Source of the DNA: Pararge aegeria
Lineage: Eukaryota > Arthropoda > Insecta > Lepidoptera > Nymphalidae
Direction: 5' to 3'
Length of the DNA: 64,000 bases
Assembly: GCF_905163445.1 (NCBI RefSeq)
Contig: NC_053193.1
Location: 8,556,001-8,620,000, forward strand
The notes under the pieces are model-generated. The model ran no database searches and was not told the origin of the DNA. It worked only from the letters and a program-made list of their open reading frames with translations. Every line of letters begins with the position of its first letter. The first letter of the stretch is position 1. The position numbers and the translations under genes are program-made. Below, piece by piece: positions 43,668 to 53,793 of the stretch.

Positions 43668-43930
43668 TACTAATAATATAAATCAGAAAGTGTGTCTGTT
43701 CGTGCATTACTATTACACCGATCGATATCTATGATACACAATGTATGATATTTATAACAAAAATAATACCCGTATCTGTTTGTTATAAGCCTCTTTTCAG
43801 GCCAGAGCACGTTTGGAACTCTTGCATCTTTAGTTTTAAATAAACGAAACTAGTAGTTATTATATTAGAAACAATTGAATGTACGCATAAAAAGTGCCTT
43901 CGATTTTAATAAATTTGACTTTGATATTTA
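43668..43930 (+). repeat. Repeat fragments downstream of the protease
   Basis: 43668-43710 (ACTAATAATATAAATCAGAA, AGTGTGTCTGTTCG) belongs to the family at 46973. 43770-43930 (CTGTTTGTTATAAGCCTCTT, GCACGTTTGGAACTCTTG, TTTGACTTTGATA) is a LINE tail as at 27335. Confidence 0.5.
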
Positions 43931-44799
43931 CGTTTAGCTCAGAGATAGCTAGCATGTTTCGAAGACGGAAAAAGGACACTTAATAGCTCGAAATAGCACC
44001 CAGGGACCGATCCTGCGGAATCTATAGGTACACAAGTCTTTTTTATTTATCCACTGCTTAACCAATAAAGAGATACTTAAATTACGAAAAATTGTGGATA
44101 GATGTAGCTTGCAATTGGAAAACGGGCATGAGATACGTTTCAGCCTGAGAAAATCAAAGGGTAGGTATATGCCCGAAACGATCGCAGAATTCACGAGTTA
44201 CGGCTTGTGTAAAGGCATTAAAAAATTAGGAGGAAGGTCGTTTTTAAATTAAAAAAGAAATTCGCAGTAACAATACATCAACACGGCGTAGAAATAAATT
44301 TCACGGAATCAAGACAAAAATTCATTCAATTTCGTTTTTGGATGCGATATAAATCATCGTCAGATACACCTGACGGCGAGGACAGGATGAAAAATATCAA
44401 AACGTTCGAAACGGTTATCAGCTTCTGTTTTCTAATGTCTGACTTTTCCTTTAGAGATTAAATCGACTCTTCGCTTTTATAATAAAAGCCAATACCATCA
44501 TAAAATTCAATCGGCTTCGTTATATAAAAAGCTGAATAGCTCAACAGCATGCCAGCGGTCTGAATATAGTTTTTTTTTAAGGTCTAAGGTACTAGGGCCC
44601 CCACCAATAAAAATTATCATTAATAATTGATTTAGAAAAATACTTATAATTTCAAGTAACGCACATTTAATTTCATTTCAAAGTTTACAAAACATTTTAG
44701 CCATCCTTACCTACTAATGATTGTAAATGACTTGACATTTAGACATTTGGACTTTTGACCATGTGTATAATATTGTTTTGCATCATAAATATGAACCCA

Positions 44800-44995
44800 T
44801 TACCGGTACACTACGGGGCACGGATCTTCTCTCAGAATCAAAAGGGGCTTAAACCGTAATCCGTCACGCTGGTCCAGTATAACGGGTTGGTAAATTTCAA
44901 TCACCTTTTGGAACTTTATGAAGATCTTACGGACATGCTGTTTTTCTCATGATGGTTTCCTTCACCCACAAGGCTAGTTATATTTGAGTTGATTA
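44800..44995 (-). repeat. SINE family C, diverged
   Basis: + reading: CCATTACCGGTACACTACGG, CCGTCACGCTGGTCCAGTAT, GTTTCCTTCACCCACAAGGC. The head is missing. Flanks 43931-44799 show no gene. Confidence 0.6.
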
Positions 44996-45122
44996 AATTT
45001 AAACGATGATAAAATTGAAGGTTTTGGACACCTTAATAAAACAGCGGAGAGGTATTCCAGTTTTCGCAGTGTGTAGAAACCTAGTAGCAAAGCATAGCAA
45101 ACTTATACTTTGGATATTAACT

Positions 45123-45345
45123 ACACTAGCTGACACGTGCAACTTCGTCTGCACCAAATCGGTTATTACCGGAAAACACGAATAAAATGACATTTTCTAA
45201 AAATGAATCCTAGCTAGATCGATTCATCGTCCCCGAGACCCGCTGTATACTAAATTTCATGAAAATCGTTAGTGCTGATTCCGAGATTCCAATTATATAT
45301 ATAAAAGAATTCCTCGTTTAAAGATATAAGATAAATAAGATAAGA
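45123..45345 (+). repeat. RTE-like repeat, copy 1
   Basis: CTAGCTGACACGTGCAACTT, GAATCCTAGCTAGATCGATT, CTGTATACTAAATTTCATGA and CCGAGATTCCAATTATATAT are shared with 59563-59745. Ends in AAGATATAAGATAA repeats. Confidence 0.65.
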
Positions 45346-46972
45346 TATAAGATAATGGGGATGATCCTTACGATACCTTGCAATTCAATGTCAAAACCTC
45401 AACCAATCAATCAATTCAGAGTAGTAACTAAGCAATGCGGATCGTGTGCACAATTTGCAGCGTTGCATTTTCTGTGGCTACTGGAAATGCGTACTGGTGT
45501 CGTCATCCACATTTTTGAAATTCGAATCCTGCATGAATAATTCAAGCAATGTGGCTGGGCGATCTACAACTAGGCAGCATAGTCATGAAAAAAGAGGATA
45601 CGAGGAACGAGGCACTACTAAACCCTCTAACTAGACCACCTAAAAAGAGGCCTCTAGAAAATGTATTTTCTCAAACTGGACAAGTGTGAAAATTCTTTTA
45701 AAGAGGAGCAAAGGCCTTAGAAGCTTTTGGGCATTATTTTATTTGTGAGAAGCCGTTTTTATTTATTATTTATCCATTACTAGCTGAGAATTATGTTTTT
45801 CCAAGACAAAAAGTAGCCTTTGTTACTCTACCTCCTTTTTTAATCTACGCCAAAAATCAAATAAGGACAAAGAAACCAATTACATTCGCACTTTATAAAT
45901 ATTTAGTAAGCAAATGAGTCGGATCACATGATGATATTTAAAACGCCTAAAACATCTACGGCACCAAATAACTTAAATTTATTCCAAATAACGTATTTTT
46001 CAAACTAAAAGACAGACTTTTTGTTTTAGCTTTAGCTGTATCATTCATTGTTCCTAGGTTTGAGCACATTTTTTACGTCCTGACAGAAGTCAAACTTTCT
46101 TGGTAATATTTTGTTAGTGGAACAACCGCCATTTCCGGTTCAAAGAGTAAAGGTTATCCTTTAGTCGCAAAATCTTTCTCTGAAAATCCACATGATATAA
46201 TTCCGGGCCCTTTCGGAAAACTAAATTCTGATACAGTTATCTGTCTAGGTTCCACAATTTGCATGCATGGAAAAATATATCTGGTGAAACGGATGGAAGA
46301 TATATACCATCTATCAAGATTTTGGGGGTAGTTTCTGCGACGCATTGTGTGTAGCATCTACCGAAATTGTATATACCTACTAATATTATAAATGTAGAGC
46401 CTAGATATTGATGCAGATGGATTTTACATCATTTTATCTCGAGAAAACTTTGCTAAAGTTCCCGGGTGATAATGTTAAATAGCTTTGCTACCTTGATGAG
46501 TATGACTCCAAAATTTTGCTAAGAGATAGCTTCTTCCACCTTCTTCCATCCTGCAAACCTGCATAGGATACTTCTTATCCCGGTAATACAAATGGGATTT
46601 TAAATATTGGATAGTTATATATTGGTTTATTAAATTATTCTTTCCTCTCTATGTTGCCAACGTTTGTTATCATATTTCGGGCACATAATGCGGCGGGGAT
46701 TGATAGCCTGTAAAAAAATATAATAGCGGGCAATACTGAAGGCAAAAGTCTCAGAGGGCGGTCCCCAACGAGATGGGCTAACCAGTTTAAAAAATCAAAC
46801 TCGTGCCGTTTATATCAAATCGACAAAATGCCCTTCAACGGAAGTTGAGATCGCACCAGGACCACGATATTCAGTAATGAAGGAACGACCATAGAGAGAG
46901 AGTTCTCAGAACTCTTCAGTACACCCATTATAAAGACTACTCTGTGATGACTCCTTACTAACATATTATCCT
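45346..46972. other. Intergenic, no gene seen
   Basis: Short frames only. 46378-46500 includes diverged repeat fragments (TACTAATATTATAAATGTAG). Confidence 0.35.
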
Positions 46973-47340
46973 TGGGTACTAATATTATAAATGCGAAAGA
47001 GTGTTTGTTTGTTTGTTTTTCGTCATGACTAAGCAACCAATCAATTTTTGGCATAGAGTTAGTTGAAATTCAAATTCAATTCAAAATTCATTTATTTCAA
47101 GTAGGCCTAATATAACCACTTTTGAAACGTCAAGTCTGTCTGTTTGTAGTGACTCTACCACCGATTCGAAAGGCAGATTAACACAGCAGTTGCTCTTTTC
47201 CAACATCAACAATTTACATTTTACATTTTTACATTCATTCACAGAAATGACGGAGTATAACATGAGCTACTTTTAATCCCAGAAAAAAAAACGGTTCCTA
47301 AGGGATTCGTTAAAAACAGCGGGCCACAGCTAGTTACAAA
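46973..47340 (+). repeat. Interspersed repeat interrupted by a LINE tail
   Basis: 46973-47063 (TACTAATATTATAAATGCGA, AAGAGTGTTTGTTTGTTTGT, GGCATAGAGTTAGTTGAAA) resumes at about 47250 (CGGAGTATAACATGAGCTAC, TTTTAATCCCAG, GCGGGCCACAGCTAG). The middle (47064-47249) is a different element in - orientation that starts with AATTCAAATTCAATTC and TTCAAGTAGGCCTAATATAA. Confidence 0.65.
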
Positions 47341-48064
47341 TAAACGTACCATCTATTTAAAATTAAAAGACCTTGTCTATTTGTTAGAATATTCGTATCA
47401 CTTCTACATTATAAAATACGGAGTGACGACGCTATTTCTTCTGGGCTCATTCACTGTGTGAAATAAGAGTCCGAGTCTCAGATTTTATTATTTAGCACAA
47501 TGAATGGACCCGTCTGAGCCCAAGTGCACACTTTATACCAGACTTTTAATTCTGTTGACTCTTTTCAAATCCCCGTTCCTATGTTGATAATAATTTTATG
47601 TAAGTACTTACTTCTAATTAATTCTAAGAAAAATCATTGTATTGGAATTAGATATTATAGAGCTGCGTCGAGTAGTAGGCTCTAAGAGTACGCGCCCAGC
47701 AGTGGGATTTAGAAAGCGATTTTATTGGCTCTTTAAAAATAACATATTTTATAAAAAAACTCTCATCCTGAATAAACCTTAAGGTGAACTCAGTATAAAA
47801 GCTTCTCTGCATTGTTGAAATATAGCTAACTAAGCACTGTAATAAGCTTTGCGGCTTTAGCTTTCTCGTCTAGACGCAGTCAATTCGTGTCATTATCTGT
47901 GATTTTCAGCTATCATAGTAGATAACTGTCTCGTTGGGATCATATGTTGGACTTCGCGAATCGCGTGGTCTTGATTGAGGTTAGGCCAGAAAATAAATAT
48001 TCAAATTTAAAAAATCTATATTATTGTAGCCCTATCACAGCCATTTAAGATGCGTTAACATACT

Positions 48065-48182
48065 TGTGAGGTTATGGTGATAACCTCGTTTGCCGCATCA
48101 AATCTAAAGCTATGAGGGTTCCAAACGCGCCCTGGTCTAAAAAGGACCCACAAAAAACAGCTGGGTAGTAAACAGGTAAGGT
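48065..48182 (-). repeat. LINE 3' UTR fragment
   Basis: The - strand block AGACCAGGGCGCGTTTGGAA ... TAGCTTTAGATTTGATGCGG matches 27360-27430. Confidence 0.55.
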
Positions 48183-48390
48183 AGGTTGGGTTTTTACCAA
48201 ACAATGATAACTCCCGGAGTTCCGAAATTCAGCCACCACCCCTTTGCCTTGAATCGCACGTTAAGCCTACGTCGGTCCCAGTTAAACTACTATTGAGATA
48301 TTATTAAAATCCTTAAAGCCCACACACCCACAATGGAGCGCCGTGGTGGAAATGAATTTAAATTTTACCTCTATAATATGAAAAGGCATA

Positions 48391-48647
48391 TTTTTTTTTT
48401 ATACTACGACAATACACACACCGCCATCTAGCCCCAAAGTAAGCGTAGCTTGTGTTATGGGTACTATGATAGCTGATTAATATTTTTATGAATATAATAC
48501 ACATAAATACTTATAATATACAGATGAACACCCAGACACTGAAAAACATTCATGTTCATCACACAAGCATTTTCCAGTTGTGGGAATCGAACCCACGGCC
48601 TTGGACTCAGAAAGCAGCGTCGCTGCCCACTGCGCCAACCGACCGTC
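48391..48647 (-). repeat. tRNA-derived SINE family A, full length
   Basis: + reading begins with a T run (poly(A) on -) at 48391 and ends ACTGCGCCAACCGACCG. The B-box complement GGAATCGAACC is at about 48583. Intact and little diverged. Confidence 0.8.
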
Positions 48648-48689
48648 AATATGACCAGCATTGGGATATTTCTAGACATATACATTCAC

Positions 48690-49060
48690 ATATACAGTTT
48701 CCCTGACCGATTTCAGCTGCGGTAGTCAATCTCCAAAGGAATATTCCAGCAACGCGGGACATATTATACTAAATACGTATGTGCGTAAGCACAGCTGTAT
48801 TCTCTTTTTCCTTACACTCATAGTCCCATGAGACAGTAACATCAACGCGTCCGGTAAGAGATCAAGTACTAGACGGATAGCCTTATGTTCCGAGGCAAAC
48901 GGGTGAATCGCCGGTGATTTCCAAACTCCAGGCTTCTTTCCAACTTCCAACTAAAGAATGTCTTGATAGAATAAAATATATTCATTGGCCCGACCCGAGA
49001 ATAGAACCAAGGGCCTGGTGATCCGCAGTCGAATATGCTCGCTAGACCAACAAGGCAGTT
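48690..49060 (-). repeat. SINE family E with tRNA-like head
   Basis: The - strand head CTGCCTTGTTGGTCTAGCGA, then GACTGCGGATCACCAGGCCC and GGTTCTATTCTCGGGTCGGG (B-box-like), then a long body ending GAAATCGGTCAGGGAAACTG. Shorter copies at 29370 and 23045. Confidence 0.6.
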
Positions 49061-49507
49061 CAATAAATTTTCTAGATATTGTATCAAATGTGCGAAATGT
49101 GCTAAGACCCATAAAATATATAGAATGTTTATTCCAGGAATGTGCAAACGTAAAATAGGAACGTAATTGCATGCTATGAAAATAAAATGTCCGTCCGCAT
49201 AAGCACGTTTAATAGTGTATGAGAGAAAACGTTGTAAAAAGTTAAGCCTTAACTGCGTCTAGACAGCTAAGCTAGATCCGCAAAGCTCATGATTTTGCTT
49301 ACTTTGAACACGGATTTTGATCCCGGCACACCCCCTAGGAAGTCCTCCCCATCCTCTACGGAATATGGAACGTAACCGTAATGTCCGGACACAACTGCCT
49401 CAATGATCTAGTAATTAGCCTGTTCAACTTCGGATCACGAGGTAGATATGACAATTCGTGGATCTGTCCAAATAGTTGACTATAAGTAAAACATTTTTGA
49501 AGACCTC

Positions 49508-49840
49508 CCCCGGCGCAGCGGTGAGTGCTTTGAAGTTAAGCAGGAGGTCCCGGGTTCGATGCCTGGGGAAGGCAATTTGGTAATCTATAATTTCTTAATT
49601 TTCTCTGGCTTTGGCCGTGGCTAGTTACCACCCTACCGACAAAAACAACAAACAACACTGAATCACGACATGCTAAGCGATTTAGTGTTCCGGTGCGATG
49701 TCGCATAGAAACCGATTAGGGGTATGCCTAACATATTCCTAACAGGTTAGCCCGCTATTATCTTAGACTGCACCATCACTTACCACCAGGTGATATTGCA
49801 GTCAAGGGCTAACTTGTACAGGTAAATAATAATAATTAAA
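49508..49840 (+). repeat. SINE family B, best full-length copy
   Basis: CCCCGGCGCAGCGGTGAGTG, GGAGGTCCCGGGTTCGATGC (B box), TTCTCTGGCTTTGGCCGTGG, GCTAGTTACCACCCTACCGA, TTAGTGTTCCGGTGCGATGT, AACCGATTAGGGGTATGCC, CACTTACCACCAGGTGATAT, ending in an A-rich tail at 49830-49850. Confidence 0.82.
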
Positions 49841-50299
49841 AAAAAAACAAGGAAGAAGAATAAGAAAAACAACGACTAAAGAGAACTGGACTTTCAGAAT
49901 GGTTCACCTTATTTGATGAACTGACTTTAATTAACTTACATTATCACTTATGAATACGAATTTATGAATTTTCATGAAAGACGTTTGAGTCTCATGAAAA
50001 TTCATAATTAGTATTTTTTTATAGCTTTAGCCTCCTTTATTTACACATTAACAACGAGCGTTTGTGTTTTAGCTGAGTTTAATTACAACCTGCAAAGGAT
50101 TCCCTGCAAGAAAAATAAACAGAGTGAGTGCAAAGACGTTGATTCGTTATCTAGTTAAACTTAAACGGATCGCAGGCCGGTAGCTCCGCTGTTTATATTG
50201 CAGTAAACAGTACAGGCTACGTTATAATAGTCTTGAGTAATATAAATAAGGAACGAAATAGTTTAAGAGCACCGAAGTAATGGGTGAAAACATCTTTTG

Positions 50300-50334
50300 G
50301 CTGGTTTGGCAGCGACTGTCGCTGCCAAACCAGC
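50300..50334. repeat. Perfect 16-bp hairpin with 3-base loop
   Basis: GCTGGTTTGGCAGCGA (50300-50315), loop CTG, and exact complement TCGCTGCCAAACCAGC (50319-50334). GC content well above surroundings. Confidence 0.88.
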
Positions 50335-50509
50335 TGCCAACCGCTGTCCTATTCTGCAAGGGGAACTGCAAACACCCTTAGGTTTGGGCACCCTTAGGTT
50401 AGATACCCACAGCTTCTAATTGACTGAGCACAAATGGGGGCATTAGGACAACCCAGAAATCTTTTCTATTTTTTAGTCATAAGTCCAAGCATATGGCCCA
50501 CTTGATTGT

Positions 50510-50725
50510 GAATGGAAAATCATCGTCTATAAACAGGGCAACACTAAGCTGGACATACAACTGTGTCTGTAATTACACCAGCAACTTGCACTACGCGACA
50601 ACTAGTTCTGCACTTAAGCAGCATTGCAATAATTCTGCTTTATGGCAGAACTAAGCATGGCGGTAGTATATCGATGGACGAGCTCTGTCACTAAAAGATC
50701 TACTACTACTATAACTTGCACATCG
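50510..50725 (+). repeat. Interspersed repeat family D, copy 3
   Basis: CGTCTATAAACAGGGCAACA, GCAGAACTAAGCATGGCGGT, GACGAGCTCTGTCACTAAAA and TCTACTACTACTATAAC. Best preserved 3' end of the three copies. Confidence 0.6.
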
Positions 50726-50944
50726 GAGTTCCTAGAGTCCCTCTGTGTGTTCTATAAACTTTGATTTAAGAGTTGTTTGGATTGCCACCATTCCTTTGCT
50801 CTGGCCGTAGACCTACCTCTCGTTGGCGAAAGAAATGTCATCACCATTTGACATTCTCTTATAATACATTTTATACCTGATAATTCCTGACGAACACTAT
50901 CAAATCGTGAAACAATTTGCTTAAAATTTTCTTTCATTTACGTT

Positions 50945-51115
50945 TCACGTGAGTCAAGTGATGATGTAGTCTAAAATGGTAACAGTAATGGTAAACAGAA
51001 ATGGTTACCCGTTATGTTACGTTATGGGAGTTATATTAAACGCATACCACTCATAGGCTTCAACGCGCCATCGTACCGGAACGCTAAATCTTTGTCTGTA
51101 GGGTTGTAACAGAAT
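50945..51115 (-). repeat. SINE family B, diverged fragment
   Basis: AAGTGATGATGTAGTCTAAA, CATCGTACCGGAACGCTAAA and TTTGTCTGTAGGGTTGTAAC. Head absent. 51116-52029 shows no gene. Confidence 0.55.
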
Positions 51116-52029
51116 GCTTAAAGGGCGGATTAAGAATTACCTTAAGAGCCGGCATTAAATTAGGGGCGCCTCTAATGCTGCAGATTTTCATGTGCGTTGA
51201 TGATCACTCAACATCGAGTGTTGACATGAGCTCTCTTGCCAAAAAAAACCTTACCTAGTGTCAAAGCTGCCTACGTTGCTACTTTAACGTTTAAGGTCGA
51301 TCCCACATAGAAACTGATTAATAAGCCATTCTGCTTCTATTTCTACCCGACCATATTTACGAAAACTTGCAGCAAAGGTAGATTGTAATACCACATGTAT
51401 TCGAGATAGCTATGTGTGGGTATCATATAATGCGAAAATATCAATGAATGCGTTAGTTTGCAACATTCCAGAAATTCCAAAGTAAGTGGGTGGGTGCGTT
51501 AGGGAACTTTAAATGCTTTACTGCCAATTTTGAGCTATGCTTTTGATGAATATTTCGGATAACGCGAATATTTTCGCTATATTGATATAGGTATATATTT
51601 TGACAAGCAGAAGGTTTATCTTATCTTTAATATAATTAAGCTGGCACATATAAATCGTTGCATATCATGGCGGTACATATAAAAAAAACAGTTAAGAATA
51701 TTAAAGACGACTGTCCAATATTATACACTTCAAAAATTATGACTTATATAGGTATGTACAATCAGGGTTTTGAATTACAAATGAATTGACTTTTGAGCGA
51801 AGCGAGGTCTATCAGTAGTTATCTTCGATGAAATTTAATTTTGTCCTACTGTCCTTTTCTCAGGTAACTGCAGGTAACTCCGATTGCAGCAAACAAACCT
51901 TTTGAAAGCTCGATGGAGCGACTGAATGCTTCGTTCTGCACGTGTTCCGATGTCAATCGCAGCAAAAGCAATTTAATAAGACTTTGATATCTGCTAGCTA
52001 CAATTGGTACTAACCTTTTTTTGACGCTG

Positions 52030-52690
52030 AGAAATGCGTTAAGGCTTTCCTGCTGGAGGATGCGCAGAACTGAGAAGCATCTAGCAAGGTATATGGGACT
52101 CGCTGCCTGTGGCCATTACAGCTACGCAGAAGAAGGCGAAAGGAATCAGATTGGCAGTGGGGAGGGTGTACCGTTCAGGGAGATCGCCGTCCAGGATTGC
52201 CTTTACGGCGCCTTATCATGACCATAACCCGCATTCTCCCCGGGACTGGAGAAACGTGTCATTAGGCGCGCGACACTCGTGGCAGATCGGTGAGCCCTCC
52301 TATCGATCCCGTGTAAGTATTAACCGAAACAGCCGTGTCCGGTAAGTACCTGCACGAGATGGTATGACAGCGAGACATGGCACTACTTCAGTCACCGCTT
52401 TAAGTCGCGACTGATGCCCTTCACCGTCAAGATGCCCGCTACTTCTCTCCATCTTTAGACCAGGACCTCCCTCCCGACGGAGTTTCCCAATCTCCTCAGG
52501 TCCTGTTCTTTCCCCTCGAGTTCTTATGATTGATGGGTAGCAATGCACCTGTGCAAGCACCTCAGCCTGCAGGTCCCACGGCAGGTCACGAGCCAGAAGT
52601 GTGGATGCCGTCCAAGACACAGTACGGTAGCGCCGGATCGCTCGCACCGCGATTACGCGTTGTGGTCTCCGCAGAAGTGGGTTACACTGC
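52030..52690 (-). pseudogene. R1-clade LINE ORF2 C-terminal remnant
   Basis: The - strand reads (I)RRYRTVSWTASTLLARDLPW, then DLQAEVLAQVHCYPS. After frame breaks it gives SYHLVQVLTGHGCFG and ATSVARLMTRFSSPGENAGY-like text. The PPWxLQAEVLAxVY...QVLTGHGCFGxYLHxI...CHEC layout is that of R1-clade (R1/TRAS/SART-type) reverse transcriptase C-termini. Frame breaks and stops mark it as dead. GC-richer than surroundings. Confidence 0.7.
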
Positions 52691-53152
52691 TAACCTACTC
52701 TGAAGTAACCTAACCTATCTGCGTCTCTATAATGGGGAATGTTCTGAAGAGTTGTTTAAGCTGATACCTCATCGCTGTTCTCTGATCGTACTATGCATCG
52801 TAGAAACAAATTTTATCCTCACCACATCAGTAGAACTTTTCTTCCACACATGCAAATTCGGACCGACTTCGGTGTTTTCACTTGATTTCAATATAGAATA
52901 ATTTAAGGGGCTGATAAACAAGTATCTCAAAGACCAGCAACACATTAGCGGTTCCGCTGGTGCTGTTGAGGTTCATGGGCGGTGGTGTTCACTAAACATT
53001 ACGTGACCCGCTTGATCGTTTGCTCGCTATGCATGAAAATCTATGTTTGCACTTGTGTATTTTCAACTGTCAACATTTAATTTCTAAACCAATCCTGAGT
53101 GCTACAATTCTAATGAATAAGGATTTCATTAGAAAACTTGACCCGAGTAGGT

Positions 53153-53420
53153 ATCATCATCATCATCATCACATCAACCGATAGACGTCCACTGCTGGAC
53201 ATAGGTCTTTTGTAGGGAGTTCCAAGTTCCACGATTCTGAGCCGCTTGGATCCAACGGCTACCTGCGACGCGCTTAATGTCGTCTGTCCACCTCGTTGGG
53301 GGTCGACCAACGCTGCGCTTACCAGTACGGGGCTGCCATTCCAGCACCTTGGGACCCCAACGTCCATCCTTTAACACCCCTTGCCCCGCCGTTACCATAA
53401 CCGCTGCCAGAGCCAGGAAT
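53153..53420 (-). pseudogene. RTE-type LINE 3' end with (GAT)n tail
   Basis: - strand frame: DGRWGPKVLEWQPRTGKRSV, GRPPTRWTDDIKRVAGSRWI, AQNRGTWNSLQKTYVQQWTS, stop, then (GAT)n at 53153-53172. A well preserved but 5'-truncated LINE C-terminus; its start lies at the junction near 53420. Confidence 0.78.
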
Positions 53421-53475
53421 AGCGGGGCCGCCGGGAACTAGGGGCTGTGGTTTTTTTCTCCTTCCCATTAAAGAT

Positions 53476-53740
53476 ATGCCAGATAATGACCACGCTGGGC
53501 AGGCGGGTTGGTCATCGCAGGGCTAGACTGATCGCCCCGGCGTCGCTGCTGCCCGACACCGGTCTGTGCCATTTGTTCAGCCTAGCCAATTCGAAGTGGT
53601 TATACCGCCACTTGTCGGTCGCCAGAGCCTCGTCGGTTAAACGGCAGGGTGCACCACGTGCAGGTGAGGTTGGCAATTTGGGAGGCTGACTGGTACTAGC
53701 CACACCCACTTACACCCCCCATCCGTATCCCACATACTTG
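53476..53740 (+). repeat. R1-like LINE 3'-UTR segment
   Basis: GACCACGCTGGGCAGGCGGG, TTGGTCATCGCAGGGCTAGA and GCGTCGCTGCTGCCCGACAC, then TTATACCGCCACTTGTCGGT, recall the ACCACGCTGGGCAGGCGGGT ... GCTGCTGCCCG 3'-UTR block shared by many lepidopteran R1-type elements. GC-rich, no long meaningful frame. It ends directly at the tRNA-His-like sequence. Class assignment is from memory of the block. Confidence 0.5.
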
Positions 53741-53793
53741 GCCGTGATCGTCTAGTGGCCGTGATCGTCTAGTGGTTAGGACCCTACGTTGTG
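53741..53793 (+). pseudogene. tRNA-His(GTG) 5' half, first 17 bases duplicated in tandem
   Basis: 53758-53793 equals tRNA-His positions 1 to 36: acceptor strand GCCGTGA, D arm GTCTAGTGGTTAGGAC, and anticodon GTG at 53791-53793, with one difference from the insect sequence as I recall it. It stops immediately after the anticodon; the rest of the anticodon arm, T arm and acceptor 3' strand are missing. 53741-53757 repeats the first 17 bases (GCCGTGATCGTCTAGTG). It cannot make a functional tRNA. Confidence 0.8.

Noticed and set aside
52021..52345. Plus-strand genes over the R1 remnant
   Set aside because: They are shadows of the minus-strand LINE remnant; the meaningful protein text is on -.
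53758..53793. Functional tRNA-His gene
   Set aside because: Ends right after the anticodon; no T arm, no 3' acceptor strand, no terminator.
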